This document shows, in pieces, positions 49,373 to 60,247 of a DNA stretch of 64,000 bases (positions within the stretch are counted from its first letter, which is position 1; every line of letters starts with the position of its first letter). The notes under the pieces were generated by a model. The model made no database searches and had not been told where the DNA came from. It saw nothing but the letters and a program-made list of their open reading frames with translations. Both the position numbers and the translations under genes were made by a program. The DNA comes from Methylobacterium amylolyticum (GTDB lineage: Bacteria; Pseudomonadota; Alphaproteobacteria; Rhizobiales; Beijerinckiaceae), in NCBI RefSeq assembly GCF_030700245.1, contig NZ_JAUYZI010000006.1, forward strand, positions 1 through 64,000. Direction: 5' to 3'.

Positions 49373-50077
49373 ATGCGCGACGACGCCCCACCCCGGCAAC
49401 TGGCCTTCGACCTGCCGCTCGATCCCCGCTACGGCCGCGAGGATTTCCTGGTCGGCCCGGCCAACGAAGCGGCCTACGCGCTGGTCGAGGCGTGGCCCGA
49501 CTGGCCCGACAGCGTGCTGATGCTCACCGGCCCGCCCGGCAGCGGCAAGAGCCACCTCGCGGCGATCTGGGCCGAGCGCGCCCACGCCTGGACGATCCCC
49601 GCCGCCGAGGTGCGTGCCGAGGGCGTCGGCCATCTCGTCTCCAACGGCGCCCTCGTGGTGGAGGACATCCACCGGCCCGAGGGCCGCGACGAGGCGGCCC
49701 TGTTCCATCTCCTGAACGTGGCCCGCGAGCGCGCCGCGCCCGTGCTGTTGACGAGCGCCGCCGGCATCGACGCCCTCGGCCTCGCCACGCCGGACCTGCG
49801 CTCGCGCCTGCGCCTCGCCCCCGGCGTCGGGATCGAGGCGCCGGACGACGCGCTCCTGCGGGCGGTCCTCGTCAAGCTGTTCGTCGACCGGCAGCTCGTG
49901 GTCGATCTCGGGGTGATCGAGGCGGTGGCCCTGCGCATCGACCGCTCGCTGGGGCTCGCCCGGGACGTGGTGACGGAACTCGACCGCGACGCGCTCGGCC
50001 GCGGCCGCCGCATCAGCCGGCCGCTGGCACTCGCGGTCCTGCGGCGCCTGGGGCTCGACGGCGAGGCGGACGGGTAG
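49373..50077 (+). CDS. hdaA: HdaA-like regulator of DnaA inactivation
   Basis: 234 residues. A DnaA-like AAA fold with Walker A GPPGSGKS (about 53-60) and Walker B-like VVEDIHRPE. Its extreme N terminus carries a beta-clamp-binding motif QLAFDLP (9-15). In Caulobacter, HdaA stimulates DnaA-ATP hydrolysis at the clamp. The neighbours AI-2E permease, ppk and ppx fit the usual alphaproteobacterial block. Confidence 0.86.
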   Translation: MRDDAPPRQLAFDLPLDPRYGREDFLVGPANEAAYALVEAWPDWPDSVLMLTGPPGSGKSHLAAIWAERAHAWTIPAAEVRAEGVGHLVSNGALVVEDIHRPEGRDEAALFHLLNVARERAAPVLLTSAAGIDALGLATPDLRSRLRLAPGVGIEAPDDALLRAVLVKLFVDRQLVVDLGVIEAVALRIDRSLGLARDVVTELDRDALGRGRRISRPLALAVLRRLGLDGEADG

Positions 50078-50181
50078 GGTGGGGTTGCGCCCCGCGGACC
50101 GCTGTCACGGAACCGTCGTGAAGGCGGCGGGTGGGCGGTGGTAAGGGGCGCCGGGACAGGCGCGAGACACAGGGACCGGAG

Positions 50182-52662
50182 ATGGATTCGACAGCCAAGC
50201 CCCTCGATCGCGACCCGGCCGAGTCCAAGGCGGCGGAGTCTGGGGCAGCAGCGTCCGGGGCGGCAGCGTCCGGGGCGCCGGAATCCGGGATCGCGGAGTC
50301 CGGGTCGGCCGAGACCCGCGGGCGCCCGGCCGCCCGCCGCCCGGCCGCGCCGCGTCGGCAAGCGGGGGACAAGCCGGCCGCCGCGGCGCCCGACGGCGCG
50401 GCCCCGCCCGCACCGCCGTCGACCGCCACCGCCGACGCGGGCGACGAGTGGCCCGCCGCGCCCGAGCCGGTCGCCGCCCCGGCCGCGCCCGCGGACGCCG
50501 CCCGCGAGCCGGTTCTGGAGGCCGGCCGCTCGCTGCGCCACGCCCCCGAGCGTTTCGTGAACCGCGAGCTCTCGTGGCTTCAGTTCAACCGGCGCGTGCT
50601 GGAGGAGGCCTCGAACCCCAACCACCCGCTGCTGGAGCGCCTGCGCTTCCTGTCGATCTCGGCCAACAACCTCGACGAATTCTTCATGGTCCGCGTCGCC
50701 GGCCTGCACGATCAGGTCCGGGCCGGCATCACCGTGCCCTCGCAGGACGGCCTGAGCCCCTCCGAGCAGCTCGCCCGCATCGGCATCGAGGTCGGCCGCC
50801 TCGCCGTCGATCAGCAGGCGCGCTGGCGGGAGCTGCGGGGCGAGCTGCACGCCGCCGAGATCGACCTCGTCGAGCCCGCCGACCTCGCCCCCGCGCACGC
50901 CGCGTGGCTGGAGGAGTACTTCCTCACCCTCGTCTTCCCAGTGCTGACGCCGCTCGCGATCGACCCGGCCCACCCGTTCCCGTTCATCCCGAACCTCGGC
51001 ACCACCCTGGCCCTGCTGCTGGTGCGGCCCCGGGACGGGCGGGTGCTGCGCGCCCTGATCCGCCTGCCCGGCGTCCTCGACCGCTTCGTGCGCCTGCCGG
51101 CGCTCGACGGCGATACGCATGCCCGGTTCATCGCCATCGAGGAGGTGATCGGCCTGTTCACGGGCCGGCTGTTCCCCGGCTACCTCGTCAAGGGTCGCGG
51201 CGCCTTCCGGGTGGTGCGCGACTCAGACCTCGAGATCGAGGAGGAGGCCGAGGATCTCGTCCTCCACTTCGAGACGGCGCTGAAGCAGCGCCGCCGCGGC
51301 GTCGTCATCCGCCTGGAGGTCGAGGCCGGGATGCTGGAGGAGCTGCGGACCTTCGTCACCGAGGAGCTGGAGATCTCGACCGAGGCGGTCTTCCTCGTCG
51401 AGGGGATGCTGGCGCTCAACGAGCTGTCGCAGATCGTCGGCATCGACCGGCCGGACCTGAAGTTCAAGCCCTACGCCCCGCGCTTCCCGGAGCGGATCCG
51501 CGAGTCGGGCGGCGACGTGTTCGCCGCGATCCGCCAGAAAGACTTCATCGTCCACCACCCCTACGAATCGTTCGACGCGGTGGTGCAGTTCCTGGCGCAG
51601 GCGGCCCGCGACCCGAACGTGGTGGCGATCAAGCAGACGCTCTACCGCACCTCGTCCAACTCGCCGATCGTCGCGGCGCTCGCCGAGGCGGCCGAGGCCG
51701 GCAAGTCGGTCACCGCCCTCGTCGAGCTGAAGGCGCGCTTCGACGAGGAGGCCAACATCCGCTGGGCCCGCAATTTGGAAAAGGCCGGCGCGCAGGTGGT
51801 GTTCGGCTTCGTCGAGCTGAAGACCCACGCCAAGCTGTCGATGGTCGTCCGCCGCGAGGGCGACCGGCTCGTCACCTACTGCCACGTCGGCACCGGCAAC
51901 TACCACCCGATCACCGCGCGGATCTACACCGACCTGTCGTTCTTCACCGCCGACCCGGCCATCGCCCGCGACGTGAGCCGGATCTTCAACTTCATCACCG
52001 GCTACGCCGAGCCGGCGGAGCTGGAGCGGATGGCGGTCTCGCCGCTCACCCTCAAGCCCCGGCTCCTGGAGCACATCGAGGCCGAGATCGCCCACGCGAG
52101 GGCCGGGCGGCCGGCGGCGATCTGGATCAAGTGCAACTCGCTGGTCGACGGCCAGATCATCGACGCGCTCTACGACGCCTCGGCGGCCGGCGTGCAGATC
52201 GACTGCGTGGTGCGCGGCATCTGCTGCCTTCGGCCGGGCGTGCCGGGGCTGTCCGAGACGATCCGCGTCAAGTCGATCGTCGGCCGCTTCCTGGAGCACG
52301 GGCGCATCTACGCCTTCGGCAACGGCGTCGGCCTGCCCCACCCGAAGGCGACGGTCTACATCTCCTCCGCCGACCTGATGAGCCGCAACCTCGACCGCCG
52401 GGTCGAGGCGCTGATGCCGGTCACCAACCCGACCGTCCATCAACAGGTTCTCGACCAGATCATGCTGGCCAACCTGCTCGACAACCGGCAGAGCTGGCGC
52501 GTTCTGGCGTCCGGCGGCTGCGAGCGCGTCCAGCCGGCCGAGGGCGAGGAGCCGTTCAACGCCCACAAGTACTTCATGACCAACCCGAGCCTGTCCGGGC
52601 GCGGCAAGTCCTCGAAGAAGTCCAGCCCCCGGGCGCTCAGCCGGCGCGCCCAGCGTCCCTGA
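50182..52662 (+). CDS. ppk1: polyphosphate kinase 1
   Basis: 826 residues. It makes polyphosphate from ATP. The core starts at [20 protein letters not shown] near residue 131 and has the phospho-accepting H575 in [19 protein letters not shown], with the second conserved site in [16 protein letters not shown]. The N-terminal ~115 residues are an Ala/Pro/Glu/Arg-rich, low-complexity extension not seen in the E. coli enzyme. ATG at 50182 follows GGGACCGGAG. Followed by ppx. Confidence 0.94.
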   Translation: MDSTAKPLDRDPAESKAAESGAAASGAAASGAPESGIAESGSAETRGRPAARRPAAPRRQAGDKPAAAAPDGAAPPAPPSTATADAGDEWPAAPEPVAAPAAPADAAREPVLEAGRSLRHAPERFVNRELSWLQFNRRVLEEASNPNHPLLERLRFLSISANNLDEFFMVRVAGLHDQVRAGITVPSQDGLSPSEQLARIGIEVGRLAVDQQARWRELRGELHAAEIDLVEPADLAPAHAAWLEEYFLTLVFPVLTPLAIDPAHPFPFIPNLGTTLALLLVRPRDGRVLRALIRLPGVLDRFVRLPALDGDTHARFIAIEEVIGLFTGRLFPGYLVKGRGAFRVVRDSDLEIEEEAEDLVLHFETALKQRRRGVVIRLEVEAGMLEELRTFVTEELEISTEAVFLVEGMLALNELSQIVGIDRPDLKFKPYAPRFPERIRESGGDVFAAIRQKDFIVHHPYESFDAVVQFLAQAARDPNVVAIKQTLYRTSSNSPIVAALAEAAEAGKSVTALVELKARFDEEANIRWARNLEKAGAQVVFGFVELKTHAKLSMVVRREGDRLVTYCHVGTGNYHPITARIYTDLSFFTADPAIARDVSRIFNFITGYAEPAELERMAVSPLTLKPRLLEHIEAEIAHARAGRPAAIWIKCNSLVDGQIIDALYDASAAGVQIDCVVRGICCLRPGVPGLSETIRVKSIVGRFLEHGRIYAFGNGVGLPHPKATVYISSADLMSRNLDRRVEALMPVTNPTVHQQVLDQIMLANLLDNRQSWRVLASGGCERVQPAEGEEPFNAHKYFMTNPSLSGRGKSSKKSSPRALSRRAQRP

Positions 52663-52742
52663 CCCCTCGCCGGGCGCGCGGGGAGGCCTACACTGTCCCG
52701 CGGCGCGGCCCGGCGCGCCCGACCGACCAGGAGCCGCAGCGT

Positions 52743-54284
52743 TTGGCCAGCCCACGCGCCAACCTCACCCTCGCGCACGCCGCCGACGCGCCGCTGGGCG
52801 ACCCGTGCCGGCCGGTGGCGATCATCGACATCGGCTCGAACTCGGTCCGGCTCGTCGCCTACGACGGGCTCACCCGGGCGCCGACGCCGCTCTACAACGA
52901 GAAGGTTCTGTGCGGGCTCGGCCGCAATGTCCTGACCACGGGGCGGCTGAACGAGGAGGCGGTGGCGCGCGCGCTCGCGGCGCTCGGCCGGTTCCGCATC
53001 CTGTGCGAGACGATGCGGGTGGGCAGCGTCCACGTGCTGGCCACCGCCGCCGCCCGCGACGCCTCGAACGGGCCCGACTTCCTGCGCGCGGCGCAGGCCG
53101 CCTGCGGGCAGGAGATCCAGCTCCTGTCCGGCCGGCGGGAGGCCGAGCTGTCGGCGCTCGGCGTCGTCTCGGGCTTCCACGCGCCGGACGGGGTGGTCGG
53201 CGACATGGGCGGCGGCTCGCTGGAGCTGGTCGACGTGCGCGGCACCGTGGTGGGGCAGGGGGTGACCATGCCGCTCGGCGGGCTCGCCCTCCAGGATCTC
53301 TCAGGCGGCTCGATCAAGAAGGCCGGCAAGATCGTGCGCGAGCACATGCGCAAGGCCGCCCCGCAGCTCGAGACGCTCAACGGACGGACCTTCTATGCGG
53401 TCGGCGGCACGTGGCGGGCCATCGCCCGGCTGCACCAGGCGGCGCGCGGCTATCCCGTCCACGTGATGCACGGCTACACGGTCGATCCGACCGACGAGTT
53501 GAGCTTCCTCCAGATCGTCGAGCAGACCGACGTGTCGCAGCTCGGCGACATCGACGCGATCTCCGAGGCGCGCCGGCCGCTGCTCGCCTACGGCGCCGTG
53601 GTTCTCGAAGAAATCATCCGCGTCGGCCGCCCCCGGGCGGTGGCGGTGTCGGCCTCCGGCGTGCGCGAGGGCCTGCTGTTCGAGCAGCTCGACCGCGAGA
53701 CCCGGCTCCTCGACCCGCTGCTCGCCTCGGCGGCCGAGTTCAACGCCCTGCGCGCCCGCTCGCCCCGCCACGGCGAGGAGCTGATCGGCTGGACCGACGC
53801 GTTCGTGGCCTCCCTCGACGGGCACGAGACCGCCGACGAGCGCCGCCTGCGCCACGCCGCCTGCCTTCTCTCGGACGTGGGCTGGCGCGCCCATCCCGAC
53901 TATCGCGGCGACCAGAGCATCGCGGTGATCCAGAATGCCGCCTTCGTCGGCGTCGACCACCCGGGACGGGCCTACCTCGCCCTGTCCGTGTCCCTGCGCC
54001 ACAGCGGCGTCGCGCCGGAGAAGGCCAACCCGCTGCTCCGGGGCCTCGCCGGCCCGCGCCTGTTCGAGCGGGCCCGCCTGCTCGGGGCGCTGCTGCGCGT
54101 CGCCTTCCCGATCTCGGCCGGCATCGACGGGGCGCTGGGCCGCGCCCCGATCGCGGTGGAGGGCGGACGCGCGGTTCTGCGGCTGCCGCCGGACTGGGCC
54201 GACCTCGGCAGCGAGCGGCTGCTGAACCGGGTGCGGGGCCTCGGCCGCGTGCTCGGACTCGATGCCCGGATCGAGATCGGCTGA
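52743..54284 (+). CDS. ppx: exopolyphosphatase
   Basis: 513 residues from TTG at 52743 after AGGAG. It degrades polyphosphate or pppGpp. ASKHA fold: IIDIGSNSVRLVAYD (phosphate 1), VGDMGGGSLELVD (adenosine/phosphate 2) and YAVGGTWRAIARLHQ follow the GppA/Ppx pattern; the C-terminal part is the HD-like helical domain. With ppk1 it forms a synthesis/breakdown pair. Confidence 0.93.
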   Translation: MASPRANLTLAHAADAPLGDPCRPVAIIDIGSNSVRLVAYDGLTRAPTPLYNEKVLCGLGRNVLTTGRLNEEAVARALAALGRFRILCETMRVGSVHVLATAAARDASNGPDFLRAAQAACGQEIQLLSGRREAELSALGVVSGFHAPDGVVGDMGGGSLELVDVRGTVVGQGVTMPLGGLALQDLSGGSIKKAGKIVREHMRKAAPQLETLNGRTFYAVGGTWRAIARLHQAARGYPVHVMHGYTVDPTDELSFLQIVEQTDVSQLGDIDAISEARRPLLAYGAVVLEEIIRVGRPRAVAVSASGVREGLLFEQLDRETRLLDPLLASAAEFNALRARSPRHGEELIGWTDAFVASLDGHETADERRLRHAACLLSDVGWRAHPDYRGDQSIAVIQNAAFVGVDHPGRAYLALSVSLRHSGVAPEKANPLLRGLAGPRLFERARLLGALLRVAFPISAGIDGALGRAPIAVEGGRAVLRLPPDWADLGSERLLNRVRGLGRVLGLDARIEIG

Positions 54285-54406
54285 GGCGAAGTCCGGGTTT
54301 CGAAAGGCTCGCGCTCTCGCACGTGCAGGGTGGCCCCCTGTGATGCCGGGGCCTCGCCCCGGCGTCCCACCGAAGGGCGCGCCCTTTGGCAACCTGGGAC
54401 TTCAGC

Positions 54407-55084
54407 TCAGGCGGGCTCCAGCCCGAGGAGCCGGCTGTTCGGCCGGACCACGTCGATGTGGCGGGCGCGGAACTGCCAGTACAGCATGACGCTGATCAGG
54501 GCCGCGTAGAGGCACCAGACCGAGGTGAAGGCGTAGCCCTTCACCGCCAGCGTCACGGCCACGCCCGCGAGGTTGAGCCAGCCGAACCAGCGCACCACCC
54601 GGTGGCTCGACGCCACCAGCGCGCCGCAGGTGGCGATCACGTAGACCGCCGCCACCCAGGCCAGCGCCGTGCCGGGATTGTCGTAGCGGATCGAGTGATG
54701 CTCGATGCTGGCGGTGCTCGGATCGACGATCAGCTCGCGGAACACGATCGCGGACAGGACCGCGCCCAGGGCGGTCAGGGCGGCGATGCCTCGGCGGCGC
54801 CAGCCCGGCGGCTCCATGAGCAGCACGGCGAGCGGCATCAGGAAGGGCAGCACCCCCTGTGCGTACAGGATGAAGATGAAGACGAGGTGGCCGAGCGCCT
54901 CCGGACGGATCCGCCCGTCGAGACCGAGCCAGACGAAGCCCTCCGTGAACTGGTGCAGGGCGAAGAACATCGGCATTGCCGCGAACAGCACCGCGCGCGG
55001 ATGGCGAACGTGGGAGAGCGTGGCGACGCCGACCGCCCCAATGACGCCGCTCGCGACGAAATTCGCCTCCGCCGAGAAACACAT
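54407..55084 (-). CDS. DUF6629 family membrane protein
   Basis: 225 residues with six to seven membrane helices. The opening MCFSAEANFVASGVIGAVGVATL and the following HQFTEGFVWLGLDG are the DUF6629 pattern. Function unknown. ATG at 55082-55084 gives the family's normal N terminus; an ATG 20 residues upstream is less likely. Confidence 0.72.
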   Translation of the reverse strand: MCFSAEANFVASGVIGAVGVATLSHVRHPRAVLFAAMPMFFALHQFTEGFVWLGLDGRIRPEALGHLVFIFILYAQGVLPFLMPLAVLLMEPPGWRRRGIAALTALGAVLSAIVFRELIVDPSTASIEHHSIRYDNPGTALAWVAAVYVIATCGALVASSHRVVRWFGWLNLAGVAVTLAVKGYAFTSVWCLYAALISVMLYWQFRARHIDVVRPNSRLLGLEPA

Positions 55085-55147
55085 CGCCCGATCAGCCCCG
55101 CATGCCCTTCGGGGCGTGGTGCGGGCGCCGCGGGTCACGGTCAAGCC

Positions 55148-56386
55148 TCATCCGCGGCCCGGGCGGCGGCGTCCTCCGGAATCTCCGCCGAAGCGCAAGC
55201 GCAAGGCGATGCCGGCGGCGAGCGCTACCAGAGCGAGCATTGTGCACAGGCTCAGGGCCGCGGTCTCGCCGAAGCGCTCGATCACCAGCACGAGGGCGAG
55301 CGGCGCGGCCGCCGAGAGCAGCAGGCTCGGCGCCACGAGGAGGCCGACGAGGCTGCCGTAGACGGCCGGGTCGAACAGGGCGAGCGGCAGGCTGCCGCGG
55401 GTGATGGTCAGGACGCCGTTGCCCGCCCCGTAGAGCAGGGCGAAGGCCACGGCCGCCGCGAGGCTGACGCCGCTCCACGATCCCGCCACGAAGGCGACGG
55501 GCAGGAGCGCGCAGGCGGCGAGGTTGAGATCGAGGGCGGGCAGACGCCGCCCGAACAGCACCTCGCCGAGCCGCGCGGCCGACTGGCCGATGCCGCGCAG
55601 GGTCGCGATCCAGACGGCGGCGGAGGCGGCGAGCCCGAGCCCGGTGAGGATGTTGATCATCCCCGCCGACATCGCCGCGTTGAGCACGTTTGCCACCGTG
55701 GCGATCAGCGCGTAGAGCGCACCCGCGAGCCGCCGGTCGAACGGCGTCAGCGCCAGCGGGCGCGCCGCCGGCCGCGCGGGCCCGGCGGGACGGTCGGAGA
55801 AGCGCCCCCGCGGGATCGCGAGGTGCAGCGGCAGGGTGAGCAGGGCGAGCCCCGCGTAGCCGACGAGCGCCCCGCGCCAGCCCAGCGCCTCGGCGAGCGC
55901 GTGGCCGATCGGCCAGAGCACCGTGGAGGCGAGGCCGCCGAACAGGGTGATCTGCGCCATCGCCGGCTTGGCCTCGGCGCCGCCGATGCGGGCGAGCGCG
56001 GCGAAGGCGGCGTCGTAGAGGGCGCAGCGCATCGCCAGCCCGAGGCAGATCCAGGCCGCGTAGTAGCCGGGCAGGCTCGTGGCCGCGGCGACCCCGAGGC
56101 AGCCGGCGGCGGCGAGGCACGAGCCCGCGGACATCACCGGCCGGCCCCCGAAGCGGTCGATCGCGCGGCCGACCAGCGGCGAGGCGACCCCCATGACCAC
56201 GAGGCCGATGGAGAAGCCGCCGTGCACCTGCGCGTCGGTCCAGCCGTTGCCGGCCGCGATCAGCGCGCCGAAGCCGCCGACGAGGTAGTAGGTGACGCCC
56301 CAGCCGACGAGCTGCGACGCGCCGAGGCAGAGGACGACCCGGCGCGGAACCGAGGGTTGCAGGGCCTCGGTGGGCGGGACCTGCAC
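55148..56386 (-). CDS. MFS transporter
   Basis: 412 residues with 12 membrane segments. The MFS loop-2 motif reads GVASPLVGRAIDRFGGRPVM, and the second half has the inverted counterpart. No substrate can be assigned. GTG at 56386. It ends 63 bases after the DUF6629 gene and is followed on the same strand by maeB upstream. Confidence 0.8.
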   Translation of the reverse strand: MQVPPTEALQPSVPRRVVLCLGASQLVGWGVTYYLVGGFGALIAAGNGWTDAQVHGGFSIGLVVMGVASPLVGRAIDRFGGRPVMSAGSCLAAAGCLGVAAATSLPGYYAAWICLGLAMRCALYDAAFAALARIGGAEAKPAMAQITLFGGLASTVLWPIGHALAEALGWRGALVGYAGLALLTLPLHLAIPRGRFSDRPAGPARPAARPLALTPFDRRLAGALYALIATVANVLNAAMSAGMINILTGLGLAASAAVWIATLRGIGQSAARLGEVLFGRRLPALDLNLAACALLPVAFVAGSWSGVSLAAAVAFALLYGAGNGVLTITRGSLPLALFDPAVYGSLVGLLVAPSLLLSAAAPLALVLVIERFGETAALSLCTMLALVALAAGIALRLRFGGDSGGRRRPGRG

Positions 56387-56411
56387 CGGCGCGATCAGGA
56401 CCGGACCGGCC

Positions 56412-58745
56412 TCACTCCGAGATCATGCCGGCCCCGGCCTCGCCGCCCACCGCGCTCGCCTCGGCGTCGCCCGCCTGCGCCTCGGCCACCGCGGCGGCGG
56501 TGACGTTGACGATGCCGCGGGCGGTGACCGAGGGCGTGAGGATGTGGGCGGGCTTGGCCGGGCCGATCAGCAGCGGCCCCACCGGCAGCGCATCGGCCAG
56601 CACCTTGGCGAACTGGAAGGCGATGTTGGCCGCGTCGAGGTTGGGGAAGATCAGCACGTTGGCCGCCCCCTTCAGCCGCGAGCCCGGCAGCACCCGGTCG
56701 CGCACGACCTCGGACAGGGCCGAATCCGCCTGCATCTCGCCGTCGACCTGAAGACCGGGGTCGCGCGCCTGAATCAGCGCCAGGGCCTCGCGCATCTTCA
56801 CCGCCGAGGGCGAGTCCGACTGCCCGAAATCGGAGTGGCTGAGCAGCGCGATCTTCGGTTGCAGGCCGAAGCGCCCGACGTGGTTGGCGCAGGCCGAGGC
56901 GAGCTCGGCGATCTCCTCGGCGGTCGGGTTCTGGCGCACGTGCGTGTCGGCGAGGAAGTAGGCGCCCTCGGTGGTGACGATCAGGCTCATCGCCGCGCAC
57001 TGGGTGATGCCGGGCTTGAGGCCGATCACGTCGCGGATGATGCGCAGGCGGGTCTCGAAGCGGCCCTCCAGCCCGCAGATCAGCGCGTCGGCCTCGCCGC
57101 GGCGCACGGCGATGGCGCCGATCACCGTGCTGTTGGTGCGCACCAGCGTGCGCGCCGCATCGGGGGTGATGCCGCGCCGGCCCGCCACGTCGAGGTAGGT
57201 CTGGACGTAGGCGCGGTAGCGGGGATCGTCCTCGGGATCGATCAGCTCGAAGTCGCGGCCGTGCTCGATCGACAGGCCGAAGCGCTTCAGCCGGGTCTCG
57301 ACCACCCGCGGGCGGCCGACGAGGATCGGCTTGGCGACCCGGTCCTCGACGATCGCCTGCACAGCCCGCAGCACCCGCTCGTCCTCGCCCTCGGCGTAGA
57401 TGACCCGCTTAGGGGCCTCCTTCGCCTTGGTGAACAGCGGCTTCATGAGCAGGCCGGAGCGGTGGACGAACCGGTCCAGGCTCTCGGCGTAGGCGTCGAT
57501 GTCGGCGAGCGGCCGGCCGGCGACGCCCGAATCCATCGCGGCCTTGGCCACCGCGGGGGCGATGCGCAGGATCAGCCGCGGGTCGAACGGGCTCGGGATC
57601 AGCGATTTCGGCCCGAACGGCCGCGCCTCGCCGCCGTAGGCGCGGGCCACCACGTCGGAGGTGGTCTCGTGGGCGAGCCCGGCGATCGCCTTGACCGCGG
57701 CCTTCTTCATCTCCTCGTTGATCTTGTGGGCGCCGACATCCAGCGCCCCGCGGAAGATGTAGGGGAAGCACAGGACGTTGTTGACCTGGTTCGGGAAGTC
57801 CGAGCGCCCGGTGCAGATCATCGCGTCCGGCCGCTCCTTCTCGGCCAGGTCCGGCATGATCTCGGGGTAGGGGTTGGCCAGCGCCATGATCAGCGGCTTC
57901 TCGGCCATCTCCTTCAGGTACTCGGGCTTGAGCACGCCGCCGGCCGAGAGGCCGATGAACACGTCGGCGCCGGGGATCACCTCGGCGAGCGTGCGCTTCT
58001 CGGTCTCCTGGGCGTAGATGTCCTTCCAGCGGTCCATCAGCTCGGGCCGGCCCTTGTAGACCACGCCCTTGATGTCGGTGACGGTGATGTTCTCGACCCG
58101 GGCGCCGAGCGACACGAGCAGGTTGAGGCAGGCGAGCGCCGCCGCGCCCGCGCCCGAGGTCACGATCCGCACGTCCGACAACGTCTTGCCGGCGAGTTCG
58201 AGGCCGTTGAGGACGGCCGCCGCGACGATGATCGCCGTGCCGTGCTGGTCGTCGTGGAAGACCGGGATGTTCATCCGCGCCCGGCACTGCTCCTCGACCT
58301 CGAAGCACTCGGGGGCCTTGATGTCCTCCAGGTTGATGCCGCCGAAGGTCGGCTCCAGGGCGCAGACGCAGTCGACGAGCTTGCCGACGTCCTTCTGGTC
58401 GACCTCGATGTCGAACACGTCGATCCCGGCGAACTTCTTGAACAGGACCGCCTTGCCCTCCATCACCGGCTTCGAGGCCAGCGGACCGATGTCGCCGAGC
58501 CCCAGCACCGCCGTGCCGTTCGAGAGCACCGCCACGAGGTTCTGACGGACGGTGAGGGTGGCCGCCTCCTGCGGGTCGTCGTGGATCGCCATGCAGGCCG
58601 CGGCCACGCCCGGCGAGTAGGCCAGCGCGAGGTCGCGCTGGTTGCCGAGCGGCTTGGTCGCCTGGATCTCCAGCTTCCCGGGGCGCGGTTCGCGGTGGTA
58701 GACGAGCGCCCCGGACTTGAGGTCCTCGGACATGTTGTCGCCCAT
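56412..58745 (-). CDS. maeB: NADP-dependent malic enzyme with phosphotransacetylase-like domain
   Basis: 777 residues, the usual MaeB length. The N-terminal malic enzyme domain (about 1-440) has [38 protein letters not shown] and the NAD(P) loop [14 protein letters not shown]; the C-terminal half (about 450-777) is a phosphotransacetylase-like domain, regulatory in MaeB. It decarboxylates malate to pyruvate with NADP. ATG at 58745. Confidence 0.94.
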   Translation of the reverse strand: MGDNMSEDLKSGALVYHREPRPGKLEIQATKPLGNQRDLALAYSPGVAAACMAIHDDPQEAATLTVRQNLVAVLSNGTAVLGLGDIGPLASKPVMEGKAVLFKKFAGIDVFDIEVDQKDVGKLVDCVCALEPTFGGINLEDIKAPECFEVEEQCRARMNIPVFHDDQHGTAIIVAAAVLNGLELAGKTLSDVRIVTSGAGAAALACLNLLVSLGARVENITVTDIKGVVYKGRPELMDRWKDIYAQETEKRTLAEVIPGADVFIGLSAGGVLKPEYLKEMAEKPLIMALANPYPEIMPDLAEKERPDAMICTGRSDFPNQVNNVLCFPYIFRGALDVGAHKINEEMKKAAVKAIAGLAHETTSDVVARAYGGEARPFGPKSLIPSPFDPRLILRIAPAVAKAAMDSGVAGRPLADIDAYAESLDRFVHRSGLLMKPLFTKAKEAPKRVIYAEGEDERVLRAVQAIVEDRVAKPILVGRPRVVETRLKRFGLSIEHGRDFELIDPEDDPRYRAYVQTYLDVAGRRGITPDAARTLVRTNSTVIGAIAVRRGEADALICGLEGRFETRLRIIRDVIGLKPGITQCAAMSLIVTTEGAYFLADTHVRQNPTAEEIAELASACANHVGRFGLQPKIALLSHSDFGQSDSPSAVKMREALALIQARDPGLQVDGEMQADSALSEVVRDRVLPGSRLKGAANVLIFPNLDAANIAFQFAKVLADALPVGPLLIGPAKPAHILTPSVTARGIVNVTAAAVAEAQAGDAEASAVGGEAGAGMISE

Positions 58746-58802
58746 CGCGCTCGCTCCCCTTCACATGCCTCGGGCGGCCCCCTCCACCGGCGGGGCCGCG
58801 TC

Positions 58803-59438
58803 TTGAGCGGTTTGTTGCAACGGCTGCGCAGGGGGCGCAACCCGCACAACGAGACCCGGATCCACCTCGCCAAGCTGGCGCGGACCTACGGATTCTCCAT
58901 AGGAGCCTACTCGTACGGGCGTCCCAAGGTGCGCTTCCCCGAGAGCGGGCGGCGCCTGACGATCGGCCGCTATTGTTCCATCGCCGACAAGGTCGAGATC
59001 CTGCTCGGCGGCGACCACCGGCTCGACTGGGTATCGACCTACCCGTTCGCGGCCATGGGCGGGCTTTTCCCGGACGCCGACGCGCCCGCGGACTACCACG
59101 CCTCGCGCGGCGACGTGGCGATCGGGCACGACGTCTGGCTCGGCTCCGGCTGCACCATCCTGTCCGGGGTGAGCGTCGGCCACGGGGCGGTGGTGGCGGC
59201 CCGCGCGGTCGTCACCCGGGATGTGCCGCCCTACGCGGTGGCGGCCGGCAACCCGGCCCGGATCGTGCGCCACCGCTTCGACGCCGAGACCGCGGCGGCG
59301 CTGGTGGCGGCGGCGTGGTGGGACCGGCCGCACGCCGAGGTGACGCGGCTGGTGCCGCTGCTCCAGAGCGGGCAGGTCGCGGCGCTGCTCGCGGCGTTGC
59401 GCGCGCCCGCGGATTCCCGTACCGAGCCGGCGCCATGA
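58803..59438 (+). CDS. hexapeptide-repeat acetyltransferase (CatB/xenobiotic type)
   Basis: 211 residues. A left-handed beta-helix with RLTIGRYCSIADKVEILLGGDHRLDWVSTYPF and VAIGHDVWLGSGCTILSGVSVGHGAVVAARAVVTRDVPPYAVAAGNPARIVRHRF, the pattern of CatB-related O-acetyltransferases; sugar or cell-wall targets are as likely as drugs. No ATG is available, so TTG at 58803 is the likely start. Divergent from maeB with 57 bases between. The stop overlaps the next start (ATGA). Confidence 0.8.
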   Translation: MSGLLQRLRRGRNPHNETRIHLAKLARTYGFSIGAYSYGRPKVRFPESGRRLTIGRYCSIADKVEILLGGDHRLDWVSTYPFAAMGGLFPDADAPADYHASRGDVAIGHDVWLGSGCTILSGVSVGHGAVVAARAVVTRDVPPYAVAAGNPARIVRHRFDAETAAALVAAAWWDRPHAEVTRLVPLLQSGQVAALLAALRAPADSRTEPAP

Positions 59439-59701
59439 CCGAAACCGCCATGACCGACACGCCCCCCGACCGCCTCGCGGCGAACCCGAACAGCCCGTAC
59501 TACGACGAGAAGCTCCTGGAGCGCGGCGTCGGCGTGCGCTTCAAGGGCGTCGAGAAGACCAACGTCGAGGAGTACTGCGTCAGCGAGGGCTGGGTCCGGC
59601 TCTCGGCCGGCAAGACTCTCGACCGGGCCGGCAACCCGATGACGGTGAAGCTCAAGGGCACGGTCGAGCCCTATTTCCGGGACGCGGACTCGGAGGTTTA
59701 A
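59435..59701 (+). CDS. DUF3297 protein
   Basis: 88 residues. RLAANPNSPYYDEKLLERGVGVRFKGVEKTNVEEYCVSEGWVRL and the MTVKLKGTVEPYF end are the DUF3297 family. Function unknown; the family is common in Proteobacteria. The start overlaps the stop of the acetyltransferase gene. Confidence 0.85.
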   Translation: MTETAMTDTPPDRLAANPNSPYYDEKLLERGVGVRFKGVEKTNVEEYCVSEGWVRLSAGKTLDRAGNPMTVKLKGTVEPYFRDADSEV

Positions 59702-59750
59702 GGTCGAAAAGAGGGGTGCGATCAGTCGAGCCGGATCCTGATCGACGTGC

Positions 59751-59792
59751 TTGCGGCGACCTCACGTGAGCCATATCTTGGCCTCACGTGAG
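59751..59792 (+). promoter_or_regulatory. promoter with twin palindromic operators of the RES toxin module
   Basis: TTGCGG (59751-59756), 17 bases, TATCTT (59774-59779) form a good sigma-70-like promoter. The palindrome CTCACGTGAG occurs twice, at 59761-59770 (in the spacer) and 59783-59792 (just after the -10), 22 bases apart or about two helical turns. This is the layout of a site autorepressed by the antitoxin. Confidence 0.72.
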
Positions 59793-59803
59793 GGAGGCGA
59801 GAC

Positions 59804-60247
59804 ATGTCGAACGAGGCCGTGATCGCGCAACTCCTCGATGTCAGCCGGCCCCCGGCCGGGACGGTGTCGACGAGCGAGATCGTCAGGCGCATCAAGGAAG
59901 GGTTGCCCGTTCAGGCGCTGGACCGGGTTGCAGCGGCGGTCGCGCCGGACGATCGCGAATTCAGGTTCGGCGTGGTGAAGAAGGCGACGCTGAGCCGACG
60001 AAAGGCCCCGCGGTCGGGCGATGCGCGCCTGTCGGAGTTGGAGGGCGCGAAGGTTGTCCGGTTGGCGCGTGTCTGGACGCTCGCTTGCGCGGTCTGGAAG
60101 AGCGAGGATGCAGCCCGGGACTTCCTGTACCGGCCCCACGCCCTGCTCGAGGGACAACGTCCGATCGACGCGGTCATGGGATCGGAGTTCGGCGGTCCTC
60201 AGGTCGAAGCGATCCTGGGCAGGCTTCAGTACGGTTCCGCGGCTTGA
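59804..60247 (+). CDS. MbcA/ParS/Xre-type antitoxin
   Basis: 147 residues. An N-terminal helical DNA-binding region (VSTSEIVRRIKEGLPVQALDRVAAAV) and the C-terminal toxin-binding MbcA/ParS/DUF2384 domain (LARVWTLACAVWKSEDAARDFLYRPHALLEGQRPIDAVMGSEFGGPQVEAILGRLQYG) are visible. It neutralises the RES toxin encoded next and probably represses the operon at the CTCACGTGAG sites. The stop overlaps the toxin start (TTGA). Confidence 0.86.
   Translation: MSNEAVIAQLLDVSRPPAGTVSTSEIVRRIKEGLPVQALDRVAAAVAPDDREFRFGVVKKATLSRRKAPRSGDARLSELEGAKVVRLARVWTLACAVWKSEDAARDFLYRPHALLEGQRPIDAVMGSEFGGPQVEAILGRLQYGSAA

Noticed and set aside
54386..58800. Very long open frames on the plus strand opposite DUF6629, the MFS gene and maeB
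   Set aside because: They are composed of Arg/Gly/Ala-rich antisense sequence without any family motif, while the reverse strand holds clear families. High GC makes stop codons rare in these frames.
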